Source: CAVSQX01 sp963730225
GTDB lineage: Bacteria; Planctomycetota; Phycisphaerae; Tepidisphaerales; Tepidisphaeraceae
Length of the DNA stretch: 64,000 nt
Assembly: GCA_963730225.1 (NCBI GenBank)
Contig: CAVSQX010000004.1
Span: 1,178,001-1,242,000 of the forward strand
Direction of reading: 5' to 3'
The position numbers and the translations under genes were made by a program. Under the pieces are notes generated by a model, which worked only from the letters and a program-made list of their open reading frames with translations, was not told the origin of the DNA and made no database searches. Positions 34,372 to 43,467 of this stretch are shown here, in pieces; positions within the stretch are counted from its first letter, which is position 1, and each line of letters begins with the position of its first letter.

Positions 34372-34857
34372 ATGAACGAACAGCGATTGGGCGGCGGGCC
34401 GGGACAGAGCGCTCACCCGCCGGCGGGCGTTGGTCATCCGGCTCATCCGGCTCACCCTGCACATCCGACGAATCCGACGCCGCATCATCCGAGCACGGGG
34501 ATTCCACAGGGGCTTCAGCGGCAGCCGGTGGCGGCGGAGGAACCGCTGGAATTGGTGGACGAGAAACCGACGACCGCGGAGCCACCGAAAAGCAAAATTC
34601 ACGGACTGAACGTCGGGCCCTCACATTCGTCGACGCACAATTGGCAGCGCAACACGCACAAAAACCAGACCGGGGCGGTGCGCGTGCGGTCGTTCCATTG
34701 CCGACTCAGCGAGCAGGGATTGGAATACATGGATCACGCCATCAACGACTGGCTGGATCATCATCCCGACATCGAAATCAAATTCACGACCAGCACGGTG
34801 GGGCCGTTTGATGGGAAGATCAAGGAGCCGGCGCTGATTTTGAATTTATGGTATTGA
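34372..34857 (+). CDS. His/Pro-rich protein with conserved C-terminal domain
   Basis: The 161-residue protein starts at ATG 34372 behind a strong TGGAGG site. Residues 10-45 are low-complexity ('GHPAHPAHPAHPTNPTPHH'). The C-terminal 75 residues form a compact domain: 'VRSFHCRLSEQGLEYMDHAI', then 'NDWLDHHPDIEIKF' and 'GPFDGKIKEPALILNLWY', alternating helix and strand. The strong conservation pattern suggests a known but unnamed planctomycete family. The His-rich stretch could bind metal. No signal peptide is seen. A porin-like gene follows 35 bases downstream. Confidence 0.7.
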   Translation: MNEQRLGGGPGQSAHPPAGVGHPAHPAHPAHPTNPTPHHPSTGIPQGLQRQPVAAEEPLELVDEKPTTAEPPKSKIHGLNVGPSHSSTHNWQRNTHKNQTGAVRVRSFHCRLSEQGLEYMDHAINDWLDHHPDIEIKFTTSTVGPFDGKIKEPALILNLWY

Positions 34858-34891
34858 AAAAAAATGATGAATGGGGGGAAGGGATGGAGCG

Positions 34892-35473
34892 ATGCGCGGG
34901 ATTTGTTGGTCGGCGTTGATGGGAGTTTTGTTTTTCGCGGCCACGGCATCGGCGCAGATAGAATTGGGTGGTGGGTATTCGAACCTGAAGCTCGATGGCG
35001 CTGACAACAATCTGAAGGACGCGAACGGATTTGGGTTGGATTTGCGTGCCGGGGGGCCGTTGATTTTGCAGCCGTTGCGGGTGTCGTTTGATTTTGGGTG
35101 GCGGCAATATGCGACGACGGGCTCGGGGCTGAGCATCGATGAACCGAACACCAGCGACCTGAATATCTTCAGCGCGGATGTTCTGGTGGGGTGGCGGCAG
35201 CCGGTGGGGCCGTTCTTCATCGAGCCGGAGATCGCGGCCGGTGTGCTGGTGGGGGCGTATTCGACGAACAACCATTTTGACGCATCGTCGTTCAGCACGA
35301 CCAATGTCGGCTGGTCGATCCGGCCGGGGGTGGCGGTGGGCGTGCACCTGCTATTCTTCACGGCGGGGATCGAAGGGAATTATCGGTGGGGAAATCTCGA
35401 TCTGGGGAATGGCGTGGGCGGGGGATTGCGCGAATGGTATGCGGGGGCGTTCGTGGGGATATCGTTTTCGTGA
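34892..35473 (+). CDS. Outer-membrane beta-barrel protein
   Basis: The 193-residue product has a signal peptide ('MRGICWSALMGVLFFAATASA') cleaved before 'QIELGGGYSNLK'. The body is a series of about eight amphipathic strands of 9-11 residues ('VSFDFGWRQYATTG', 'FFIEPEIAAGVLVGAY') and ends '...AGAFVGISFS', with an aromatic residue near the end as in OmpA/OmpW-type barrels. It may be a small porin or structural barrel. Its last 116 bases overlap, antisense, the C-terminal extension of the HAD gene on the other strand. Confidence 0.78.
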   Translation: MRGICWSALMGVLFFAATASAQIELGGGYSNLKLDGADNNLKDANGFGLDLRAGGPLILQPLRVSFDFGWRQYATTGSGLSIDEPNTSDLNIFSADVLVGWRQPVGPFFIEPEIAAGVLVGAYSTNNHFDASSFSTTNVGWSIRPGVAVGVHLLFFTAGIEGNYRWGNLDLGNGVGGGLREWYAGAFVGISFS

Positions 35474-36179
35474 GGATGCCGGGCCGCGCATAAACGGGGA
35501 GGGATAGGATTTGCTGGGCAATGATCTGGGGAGTCAATTCGCGCAGGGATGCGACGACCAGATGGGCGAATTCCATCAGCTTTTCGCGCGGCGCGGTGCC
35601 GAGCAAACCAATGGCGGCCGCGCCGGCGCGGCGGGCGGCCTGCACGCCGACCGGGGCATCCTCAATCACGGCGCAGCGATTGGGCGGGAGCTTCAATTGC
35701 TGGGCGGCCTTGATAAACACCTCCGGATCGGGCTTTCCGCGCGTGACGTAGGTGCGATCGACGGCGGCGGAGATGAATTTCCCGTTGCGAATTTTCTCCC
35801 GAACGACCGCGACGTTTTCCGGCGGGCCGGATGATCCGATGGCCAGCACGAATCCGGCGGCGTGCAGAGCGGCGATGAGATCGGCGGCTCCGTCCATCTC
35901 GGGGAAATCGTCGCGAATCAGGCGGCGATAATCGGCTTCTTTTTCCTGGTCGAATGTTTCGGCTTGCGGCGGAGTGAATTCTCCGGGCCAGAGAAATTCG
36001 ATGATGTCCTTGCTGGTTCGGCCGAAGGTGTGGTTGAAATTTTGGTCGGTCATGGTCAGGCCGTGCCGCAATCCGGCGTTGCGCCACGATTTGAGATGGG
36101 CCTGATAGCTGTTCACCAGCACGCCATCCATGTCGAAAATTACGCCCAGGCCCTGGCCGATCTGATTCGATGCATTCAT
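35358..36179 (-). CDS. HAD-superfamily phosphatase / beta-phosphoglucomutase-like
   Basis: The enzyme is of subfamily IA. The nucleophile is in 'GVIFDMDGVLVNSY', motif II in 'LAIGSSGPPENV', the Lys in 'RGKPDPEVFIKAAQQL' and the acidic motif IV in 'CAVIEDAPVGVQAARRAGA'. Members isomerise or dephosphorylate sugar phosphates. Start ATG 36179 ('MNASNQIGQG'). The domain is complete after about 220 residues; the last 50 ('YARPGILTKTISPRTPPH') look non-native and run antisense into the barrel gene, so an indel or lost stop near 35500 is possible. Confidence 0.85.
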   Translation of the reverse strand: MNASNQIGQGLGVIFDMDGVLVNSYQAHLKSWRNAGLRHGLTMTDQNFNHTFGRTSKDIIEFLWPGEFTPPQAETFDQEKEADYRRLIRDDFPEMDGAADLIAALHAAGFVLAIGSSGPPENVAVVREKIRNGKFISAAVDRTYVTRGKPDPEVFIKAAQQLKLPPNRCAVIEDAPVGVQAARRAGAAAIGLLGTAPREKLMEFAHLVVASLRELTPQIIAQQILSLPVYARPGILTKTISPRTPPHTIRAIPRPRHSPDRDFPTDNSLRSPP

Positions 36180-36263
36180 GTGCGTTTCTATAGTTGCAGA
36201 TGGGTCGGCGCTCAAGCGAGGCACTTTCGGGAAAAATGGATTTCGACTAAAACCGCCGGCGCG

Positions 36264-37491
36264 ATGCCGATGCAATTGAGATGGGTTGGCCAAGACGAAC
36301 TGGACCGCGTCGCCGAAACTGCGCCATGCCTGCTACGCGCATGCGGGTAAGGATCTGGATCGATACCGGGAACGGCTAACGAACGACGTGCGCGGGCGGG
36401 TGGGAGATTATCTGCTGGCGGAAGAGAACGGCGGCGCGGTCGGCACGGCAACCAGCTTGTCATTGAAGATGTGGGTGCGCGGAGCTTCGATTCCGTGTCA
36501 GGGAGTTGCGTGGGTCGGAGCAATCAAGACCGCCCGTCGGCGCGGCGGCGGCTCGCCAGGAGTGGCGACGGCGGTCATGAACGAAACGCTGCGGATGGGC
36601 CGGCAACGCGGTGATGTCGTTTCGGCGCTGATGCCGTTTCGCGCTTCGTTTTACGAGCATTTCGGGTACGGCGTGGTGGAACGGCGGAACGATTGGACGA
36701 TTCCGCTGGCGGTTCTTCCCAGCGGGCCGTGCGAAACCATTCGTTTCTACACGCCCGGCGATTTTGCGGCGCGGGCGGAGTGTCTGCGGCGAATCAATCG
36801 CCTGGGGCAGTGCGATGTCGAGCGGAGCGACGATCTGTGGCGGCTCTACACGCAGCAGGCGGAAGACGGCATGCAATTCGTCGATCGGCCCGAAGCGGGC
36901 GGGCCGGTGCGCGGGTCGATGTACTTGCAGCATCAGCATCAGGATGGCGTCGATATACTTCGCGCCGCGGAGATGGTTTTTGAGGATCATTCCGCGCTGC
37001 TGCGGCAATTGTATTTTCTCTCGACGCTGCGCGATCAATACTCGACGGTGCAGATGAACCTGCCGGCCGATCTGCCGCTGAACCGGCTGCTGAAGGAGGT
37101 GCAGTTGCCGCACCGCGATGTGAATCACGCTTTTGCCCGGGCCAATCCGATGACGCGGTTGCAACTTCGGGTGCTTGATCACAAACGGTTTCTGGAATCC
37201 CTTGCGTATGTGACGTGGGGGTCACGGGCTGTGGTCGTGGCGATTCACGAGTGCGAGGGAACCGTAAGCAAATTCAAGCTGGAGGTTGGCGCCCAAAAAG
37301 TTACGGTGGAGGCAAGCGACTCGACGGCGGAATTTGAATGTCAGGACCGCACGTGGGCCGCGATTGCGACAGGGGATTTGTCGGCAAGCTCGGCTTTGCG
37401 CTGGGGGCTGGCAGACGGGACGACGCGGGCGGCGGGGATATTGGATTGGTTGAGCCGGGGACCGACGCCGTTTTGTCACGAGTATTTTTGA
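36264..37491 (+). pseudogene. Eis-like GNAT N-acetyltransferase, frameshifted
   Basis: Eis-type proteins acetylate amines with acetyl-CoA and have two GNAT folds plus an SCP2-like tail. From 36286 the frame reads 'CYAHAGKDLDRYRERL', 'DYLLAEENGGAVGTATSLSL', 'GVAWVGAIKTARRRGGG' (acetyl-CoA loop) and 'FYEHFGYGVVERRNDWTIPL'. The C-terminal 100 residues match the SCP2 part. The missing N-terminus lies in the other frame from ATG 36264, 'MPMQLRWVGQDELDRVAET', and the two join at 36315-36325 with one indel. It is likely an intact gene of about 408 residues with a sequence error. It is divergent from the HAD gene with 84 bases between starts. Confidence 0.78.
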
Positions 37492-37498
37492 GAGAACT

Positions 37499-37525
37499 GC
37501 CCGTCCCTGCGGGCCGGGGCTAAAC
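37499..37525 (+). repeat. Hairpin plus GGCTAAAC intergenic repeat
   Basis: GCCCG and CGGGC pair around TCCCTG, followed by CGG and GGCTAAAC at 37518-37525. It is the same type as 34236-34264 and 56324-56358, placed eight bases after the Eis-like gene. Confidence 0.5.
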
Positions 37526-37640
37526 AGCGGGGCGAAACTTGGCGGCGTTTTCAATTGAATCCGGGCATTTCGCCGCATATTCTATGGCGTACGCAGGCGC
37601 CCACCGAAGCAATGCGGATTTCTCCACCCTGGAGTTTTTG

Positions 37641-38720
37641 ATGTCCGTGTCCTCGCCGCCAACTTCACCGGAAACGCAAGCGGCCGTGACCGATGCGCCG
37701 CTGCCCGTGGCGGTGGTTTATCCAACCACGCCGGGGGTTTTGCGGCAGCCGTGGGCGCAGAATGTGTTGCCGTTTGCGACCTCGCTGACGTTACACATCG
37801 CGCTGCTGATCATCGGGTATGCGACGTACAAAGTCGTCAAACATGTGGTGCCGGTGGTGCAGGAGCAGATCATCATTCCCGAATCGACCATGGCGGATCA
37901 GGACCCGCCGGGCGGAGTGAAGCACACCGTTTCGACGCTGGATCCGACGCGCGATTCGGCGCAGGATTTGAAAGATCTGGCGAACGACTCGCAATCGTGG
38001 GCGACCAAGGCCAACGCCAATCTGAATCAAGCGGCGCTGGGCGGGGACGCGGCGGATTCGGATTTGTCGACGATCATCGGCATCGGCGCCAACGTGAGCC
38101 ACAACACCGGCACGGGCGCGGGCCAAATCGGCAATGACGCCACCGGGCAGCTTGCGCCCTTCGGAGTGCCGGGCGGCGGCGAGGCGGCGGGACCCAAATC
38201 GAGCTTCGCCGGCGTCGGGGGGAACGCGCACAAAATCGTCTACATCTGCCAGGCCTCGGGCTCGATGCTGAGCGTTTTCGACGATCTCAAGCGGGAGCTG
38301 GAACGTTCCATCGACGCGCTCAAGCCGATACAATCGTTCAACGTCGTCTTCTTCAGCGAAGACAACGTGTACGCGCTGGACAGGAACTCGCTGGTGATGG
38401 CCAGCCCGGATCAGAAGCGAAGGGCGTACGATTTCATCAACAGCATGATTCCGGTCGGGGCGACCAACCCGATACCGGCGATCAAGCTGGCGATGTCGCA
38501 GAAACCGGAATTGGTCTACATTCTGGGCGACGGATTTTATAAAGTGGCGACGTTCGACGACGTGATCGATGCGTTTCGGCAGGGCAATCCGGAGAAAAAG
38601 GCGCGGATCAATTGCATTTATCTGCAATCCGACGACGATCCGAAGCTGGTGCAGGTGCTCAAGCAGATCGCCCGCGAGAACGGCGGAGTTTTCAAGATCA
38701 CCGCCAAGAGCGCCTTTTGA
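37641..38720 (+). CDS. VWA-like membrane protein of ExbB/ExbD operon
   Basis: The 359-residue protein starts at ATG 37641. One membrane helix lies near residues 48-68 ('FATSLTLHIALLIIGYA'), followed by a Gly/Asp/Ala-rich linker and a C-terminal von Willebrand A-like domain ('KIVYICQASGSMLSVFDDLK', 'FNVVFFSEDNVYAL', 'VGATNPIPAIKLAM', 'LVYILGDGF'). The MIDAS motif should be DxSxS but here reads 'QASGS', so the first metal-binding Asp is Gln. It heads an operon with ExbB, two ExbD proteins and a repeat protein, and takes the position a TonB- or TolA-like partner would hold. Confidence 0.8.
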   Translation: MSVSSPPTSPETQAAVTDAPLPVAVVYPTTPGVLRQPWAQNVLPFATSLTLHIALLIIGYATYKVVKHVVPVVQEQIIIPESTMADQDPPGGVKHTVSTLDPTRDSAQDLKDLANDSQSWATKANANLNQAALGGDAADSDLSTIIGIGANVSHNTGTGAGQIGNDATGQLAPFGVPGGGEAAGPKSSFAGVGGNAHKIVYICQASGSMLSVFDDLKRELERSIDALKPIQSFNVVFFSEDNVYALDRNSLVMASPDQKRRAYDFINSMIPVGATNPIPAIKLAMSQKPELVYILGDGFYKVATFDDVIDAFRQGNPEKKARINCIYLQSDDDPKLVQVLKQIARENGGVFKITAKSAF

Positions 38721-38738
38721 AAAGTGGAAAGGTTGGCC

Positions 38739-39605
38739 ATGAGAAAAACTCGCATTCTGCTGCTGACGGCGGCGACGGCGGGGATCGTCGTAGCCTCGCG
38801 CGCCGCCGTGGCCCAAACGCCCGCCGGGGGGAACGGCGCGGCTGAAGCCCAGGGGTTGACGCAACTGATCCTGGGGCACATCGACGGAATCTTCATCACC
38901 ATCGCCTTTTTGTCGGTGGCGGGGCTGACGCTGATCATCCAGGGCTTTCTGCAAAATCGCGCTGCGGTGTTGATGCCCGAATCGACGACGAATCAGATCC
39001 GCGACATGATCGTTCAACGGAAGTTCAAGGAGCTGATCGACTTCACCGAGACCGATCCGAGTTTTATTTCCAAGGCGTTGAATCCTGCGCTGAAGCGCGC
39101 TCCGTCTTTCGCCAGCATGAAGGAAGCGATGGAGATGGCGATAGGCGAGCAGACGGCCGAGCAGTTTCGCAAGATCGAATACCTGAACGTGATCGGTAAC
39201 CTGGGTCCGCTGCTGGGGCTGCTGGGCACGGTGCTGGGGATGATCGAGGCGTTCAGCGCGATGAACGCGGCCCAGGGGAACGCCAGCCCGGCTCAGCTTG
39301 CCGGAGGCATTTCCACGGCGCTGTGCCACACGTTTCTGGGCCTGATGCTGGCGGTGCCGTGCCTGGCGGCGTTCGGTGTGCTGCGAACGATCATCGATCG
39401 GTTGACGGTTCGAGGAGCGATGGTGGCTGAGGAGCTTCTGCTGATGATCAAGCCGTCGGATGCCAAGCCCGCCGCCGCCGGCGCCGCCGGTGGACGAATG
39501 GCGGCGCTGCCGCAGCCGACGGTAAGAAAACTGCCGACGCCAGGACCAGTGGTCGGGGTTTCGCCGACGACGGCGAATCCGGCTCCGGCGCAGGCGACGC
39601 TGTAG
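38739..39605 (+). CDS. ExbB/TolQ/MotA-family proton channel protein
   Basis: The 288-residue protein forms the pentameric stator of proton-motive-force-driven motors. A signal-like N-terminus ('LLLTAATAGIVVASRAAVA') is followed by three membrane helices: 'IFITIAFLSVAGLTLIIQGF', one at 'LGPLLGLLGTVLGMIEAF', and one at 'TFLGLMLAVPCLAAFGVL'. The central 'IGNLGPLLGLLGTVLGMI' block is the family hallmark. The C-terminus has an Ala/Pro tail of about 60 residues. It starts 18 bases after the VWA-like gene. Confidence 0.93.
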   Translation: MRKTRILLLTAATAGIVVASRAAVAQTPAGGNGAAEAQGLTQLILGHIDGIFITIAFLSVAGLTLIIQGFLQNRAAVLMPESTTNQIRDMIVQRKFKELIDFTETDPSFISKALNPALKRAPSFASMKEAMEMAIGEQTAEQFRKIEYLNVIGNLGPLLGLLGTVLGMIEAFSAMNAAQGNASPAQLAGGISTALCHTFLGLMLAVPCLAAFGVLRTIIDRLTVRGAMVAEELLLMIKPSDAKPAAAGAAGGRMAALPQPTVRKLPTPGPVVGVSPTTANPAPAQATL

Positions 39606-39620
39606 TACGAAAGGATGAAC

Positions 39621-39658
39621 GATGAAGGATGAATTGAATTCAAGATTCATCCTTCGTC
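39621..39658 (+). terminator. Intercistronic hairpin between ExbB and ExbD genes
   Basis: GATGAAGGATGAAT (39621-39634) pairs with ATTCATCCTTCGTC (39645-39658), 14 pairs including one G-U, around TGAATTCAAG. It has no T-tract. It may lower downstream expression or stabilise the upstream message, so that ExbB is made in excess over ExbD as the complex needs. Confidence 0.55.
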
Positions 39659-39676
39659 CTTCATCATTTGTCTTTT

Positions 39677-40162
39677 ATGAAGCGCTTCCAACTTCCCGAT
39701 GCTCGCAACGCACATCCCAACGTCACGCCGCTGATCGACATCGTGATGTGCCTGATCATTTTCTTCATGCTGGTGGCGAAAATCGGCGTGAGCACGGGGG
39801 CGGAAAAGATGGATATTCCGGCCAGCGTGCTGGGGACGGACATCAAGGACATGGACAACACGCTGACGTTGAACGTGCGGCCGGGCGCGGTCGATGAGCC
39901 GCAGGTGACGGCCCTGATTAAGAACAGCGCGGGTGAATATCATCAGACCGAGCTGAAGCTGCGCGACCCGGCCAGCGGGCAGAACCAGCTGCTCAACACG
40001 CTTCAGACGTACCACAAGCAAAACGATCAGTTCAAAGTCATCATCCGCGGCGAAGCGGATATGCCGTATCGTTTTCTCGAACCCGTACTGATCACCTGTG
40101 CCGACGCCAACGTGAGAAACGTGAATTTCAACACGCGAAAAGTGATGGAAATGACGCAGTAA
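39677..40162 (+). CDS. ExbD/TolR-family protein, first copy
   Basis: The 161-residue protein has a short cytoplasmic N-terminus, one membrane helix with the proton-carrying Asp in 'VTPLIDIVMCLIIFFMLVAK', and a periplasmic domain with 'QFKVIIRGEADMPYRFLEPV' near the end. It works with ExbB in a proton-driven complex. ATG 39677 is chosen; conservation starts right there. Confidence 0.92.
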   Translation: MKRFQLPDARNAHPNVTPLIDIVMCLIIFFMLVAKIGVSTGAEKMDIPASVLGTDIKDMDNTLTLNVRPGAVDEPQVTALIKNSAGEYHQTELKLRDPASGQNQLLNTLQTYHKQNDQFKVIIRGEADMPYRFLEPVLITCADANVRNVNFNTRKVMEMTQ

Positions 40163-40166
40163 CCCC

Positions 40167-40625
40167 ATGCGAATCCGCGGCGCCAAATCGATCCATTACG
40201 ACAGCGGCCCGAACATGACGCCGCTGGTGGATGTCGTCATGGTGATTCTGATTTTTCTGATGTTGGCCGGGAGCTTCGGCGGAGAGGAGCATTATCTGGT
40301 CAGCACGACGCCGCTGACCAAAACCGGCACGGGTCAGAATTCCAGCGTTGTTCCGGACCAGGTTCAATACACGATCACGGTCGACTCACCCGCGCCGGAC
40401 CGATTCATCGCCCGCGCGGGCGATCTTCAGACCAATGATTTGCCGGCGTTGACCGCCGCGCTGGTTCGCAAACGGCGTGAATTCAATGCGGCCGGCACGG
40501 ACACGGACAAAGTGCAGGTCATCATCGCGCCGGGGCGAATGGTGAAGTACAAGTTTCTGATCGACGTTTACCAGGCGGCGTTGCAGGCGCAGTTCACGAA
40601 GGTTTCTTTTCAGCAATCGCACTGA
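40167..40625 (+). CDS. ExbD/TolR-family protein, second copy
   Basis: The 152-residue protein has a membrane helix with the Asp in 'MTPLVDVVMVILIFLMLAGS' and a periplasmic domain ending '...KYKFLIDVYQAALQAQFTKV'. It follows the first copy after four bases and differs clearly from it, so the complex may hold an ExbD heterodimer. Its stop overlaps the start of the repeat-protein gene (TGATG). Confidence 0.92.
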   Translation: MRIRGAKSIHYDSGPNMTPLVDVVMVILIFLMLAGSFGGEEHYLVSTTPLTKTGTGQNSSVVPDQVQYTITVDSPAPDRFIARAGDLQTNDLPALTAALVRKRREFNAAGTDTDKVQVIIAPGRMVKYKFLIDVYQAALQAQFTKVSFQQSH

Positions 40626-43416
40626 TGGCGAACAAGCGGCTGATCTGTCTGATCGGGCTCCTGACCGCAACGGCCGCCCTGGCTCAGCAGCCCGCCTCGG
40701 CGACCGGCGGACTGGATTTGCTGGACGAACACCGAGTGGCCAGCGAACTCGCCAATCGCGGTCTGGATTCGCTGTTGAAGCGGGAATTCCAGATCACGCA
40801 GACGCCGGCGGATCAGCAAAGCGCCCTGCTGACGCTGATTTCGATTCGCAAGCTCGCCGATCCGGACGCCAAATTCACGGCGAAGGAGCGGCAGGCTCTT
40901 CTGACGGAGGTTTCGCGGGGAATCGAAGCGGCGCTTCCGAACATCGATGATCCGACGGCGTTGATGCAGATCGCGCGAATGCTGGTGACCTCCAGCGTCG
41001 ATCCGGATGTGAACGCGCTGGAATACTGGGGAGAAAATCCGCGGACGCAGAACCGGGTTCGGCCGGTCATTCAAACCGTTTCGGAGATTTATCAGCAGGC
41101 CGCGGCGCGGGCGGCGCAGCAGGCGGATCTGATCGCGGCTCATCTGAGCCCCAACGACGACGCCCAGGCCAAGCGCTGGCAGCAGGCGGACGATCTGCAT
41201 TCGCTGGCCGAGTTCAGCCAGTACATGCTGCAATACGATCTGTGTCTGGCGCTGGACGCATCCGATCCGCAGCGGATCGAGGTGGCCAACAAGGCCATCG
41301 AGAGTCTGGCCCCGTTCGACGCTCCCGACACGGCCGTGCAGGCGGCGGTGCGAAATCGGATCGCCAAGCTGAACATGGCCAAGGGGGACTACGCAACGGC
41401 CCGGCGGATTTTTGCGACGGTGATCGACCATTCCAAGGGAGAGATCAAACCCGCACCGACGACGGCGCAGCAGTACGAAGCCCGCTATTTCAGCCTGGTC
41501 TGCCAGATGCTGGCGGGGAATCTCGACGAGGCGGAGAAGAACCTGGATGGGTTGGAAACGTGGCAGAAATCCAATCTCGATTCGACGCAGCAGAAAGGCG
41601 CGTCGGCGGCGTTCGTGATGCTGCGCTATCGCATTCTCTCCGCCAGGGCTGACAAGGCCGCCGATGCGGACGTGAAGAAAAAAGACAACGACGACGCGAT
41701 CGCGTTGCTGATGCAGCTCTTGAAGGATCAGCCGCAGTATCGCTCGGTAATTTTCGAGCAGGTTCTCAGCCGGCTTCCGCCCAATCCGGATCTGACGGCG
41801 CTGGATCCACTTCTGCTTCAGGCGTTGCAGCAGGAAGGAGAGCAGGAATATCTGGTGCCCCAGGGAGAGAAGATCGATGAAAAAGCGATGGATCGCGCCA
41901 TCGCGGCCGCGCGCGAGATCATCCGCCGCCGCGGCCAGGGCGTGGATGACGCCACGGCCATTCGCAGCGCGTATGTGCTGCCGTATCTGCTGGGAAAGAT
42001 GCGGCGCAGACCAGGAGGCCGCGGCGGCGTTTCTGGATTATGCGCAGAATTTTCCGTTTCAAACGCAGGATGCCAACGATGCCCTGGATCACGCGACGGT
42101 TCTGATCGCTGAGCTTCGAAAATCGAATCCGGAGGATCAGGAGACGCGCAAGCTGTACGATCTTTTTTTGCCGCTGGCGATCGGCAGTCCGTACAACCGC
42201 AAGCAGTTTGCCTTTGAATACGCCGTGCTTCTTCAGCAGGAGCAGCAGTACAAAAAGGCGATCGAATATTTTCAGCAGATTCCGGCGGACGATCCGCACA
42301 GCGCGACGGCGCGGTTTTTCATGATGGTGGCGCTGAAGCAGCGGCTGGACGATGCGACGGACAAGATGTCGGCTTCCGAGCGGAAGCAGATTTTGGCGCA
42401 GATTCAAGCGCTGGCCGACCAGGTGACCAAGGAGACCACCGCCGCCCGCGACTCGGCCAGCGGCGCAGAGGAAAAGCAGCGTGATTCCTCCCGGCTAGTT
42501 CGCACCGCTTTGATCGCCGCCGGCGTGGCGAGCCAGGAGCAGAAAGACCCCAAGCGCACACTGGAATTGCTGGCTGATTTCGAACAGCAGGTGAAAGGAC
42601 TTCCCGAGCAGGCCGATCTGCTGTTCGAGGCGTTGAGCCTGCGCGTGAATTCGTACATGGAACTGGGCCAGACGAACCAGGCGACCGATGCGCTGGTGGA
42701 GATGCTCAAGACCAAGCAGGGGGACGAGGGCCCGGCGCTGGTTTTCGATCTGCTCAAAAAACTGGACGCGGAGATGGATCGGGCCAAATCTTCGGGCGAC
42801 GCGGCCCAGGTGCAGCAACTGGCGCAGAACCGCGCAGGCGCTGAGCGGTTTTCTGGTGACGTGGGCGCAAAACAATCCCGACGAAAAAATCAAAGCGCTC
42901 ACGCCGCGATACAAAATCTTCGATGCATCGACGCAGCAGGTGGCCGCGGAGTTGACGACCGATCCAGCCAAGCGGAAAGATCTTCTCGAGGCCGCGCTCA
43001 AGCGTTACCAGAGCCTGGAGGATCCGAACAATCCCGATGCGATGGTCGAATTCGGGCTGGGGAGCGTGGAATACGATCTGGGGGATTATCAGGCGGCCAA
43101 ATCGGTGCTGGGGTCGCTGGTGGTCAACAAGCGCGTGGGCGCGCCGACCGTGACGATCCAGGAAAACGGGCAGCCCAAGACGATCGAAAATACGCAATAC
43201 TGGCAGGCGAATTTCGAGCTTTTGCGCAGCGTCGCCGAATTTGCCAGGGCCAATCCGTCCGATGCGCAGGCCGGCAGCGATCTGGAAGCGGCCAAAACCT
43301 ATCTGAAGCAGCTCTACATTCAGTGGCCCAAGACGATCGGCGGGCAGAAATTCCACGGGGATTTTGAGAATTTGCGAGCCGAAATGATTCCCGACTTCCA
43401 TCCCGCGACCGATTGA
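40625..43416 (+). pseudogene. Secreted helical-repeat protein of the ExbB/ExbD operon, two frameshifts
   Basis: The protein runs through three frames. The first (40625 on) has a signal peptide 'LICLIGLLTATAALAQ' and TPR-like helices up to 'AYVLPYLLGKMR'. The second resumes with 'ADQEAAAAFLDYAQNF' near 42005 and runs to 'QVQQLAQN'. The third resumes with 'TAQALSGFLVTWAQNNPDE' near 42830 and ends at 43416. Joined, it is about 930 residues of helical repeats ('GDYATARRIF', 'EQQYKKAIEYF', 'GDYQAAKSVLGSL'). It is probably periplasmic, acting with the ExbB/ExbD motor as a scaffold. Good conservation on both sides of each break suggests sequence errors. Confidence 0.75.
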
Positions 43417-43467
43417 AACCGGGTGGCGGTTGCCGATAATTTGGCGCTGCATCAACGAAAGGTTTTT

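Noticed and set aside
37791..39650. 619-codon open frame on the minus strand opposite the VWA and ExbB genes
   Set aside because: It is Arg/His-rich with no fold or motif and mirrors the codon pattern of well-recognised plus-strand genes; a GC-rich shadow.
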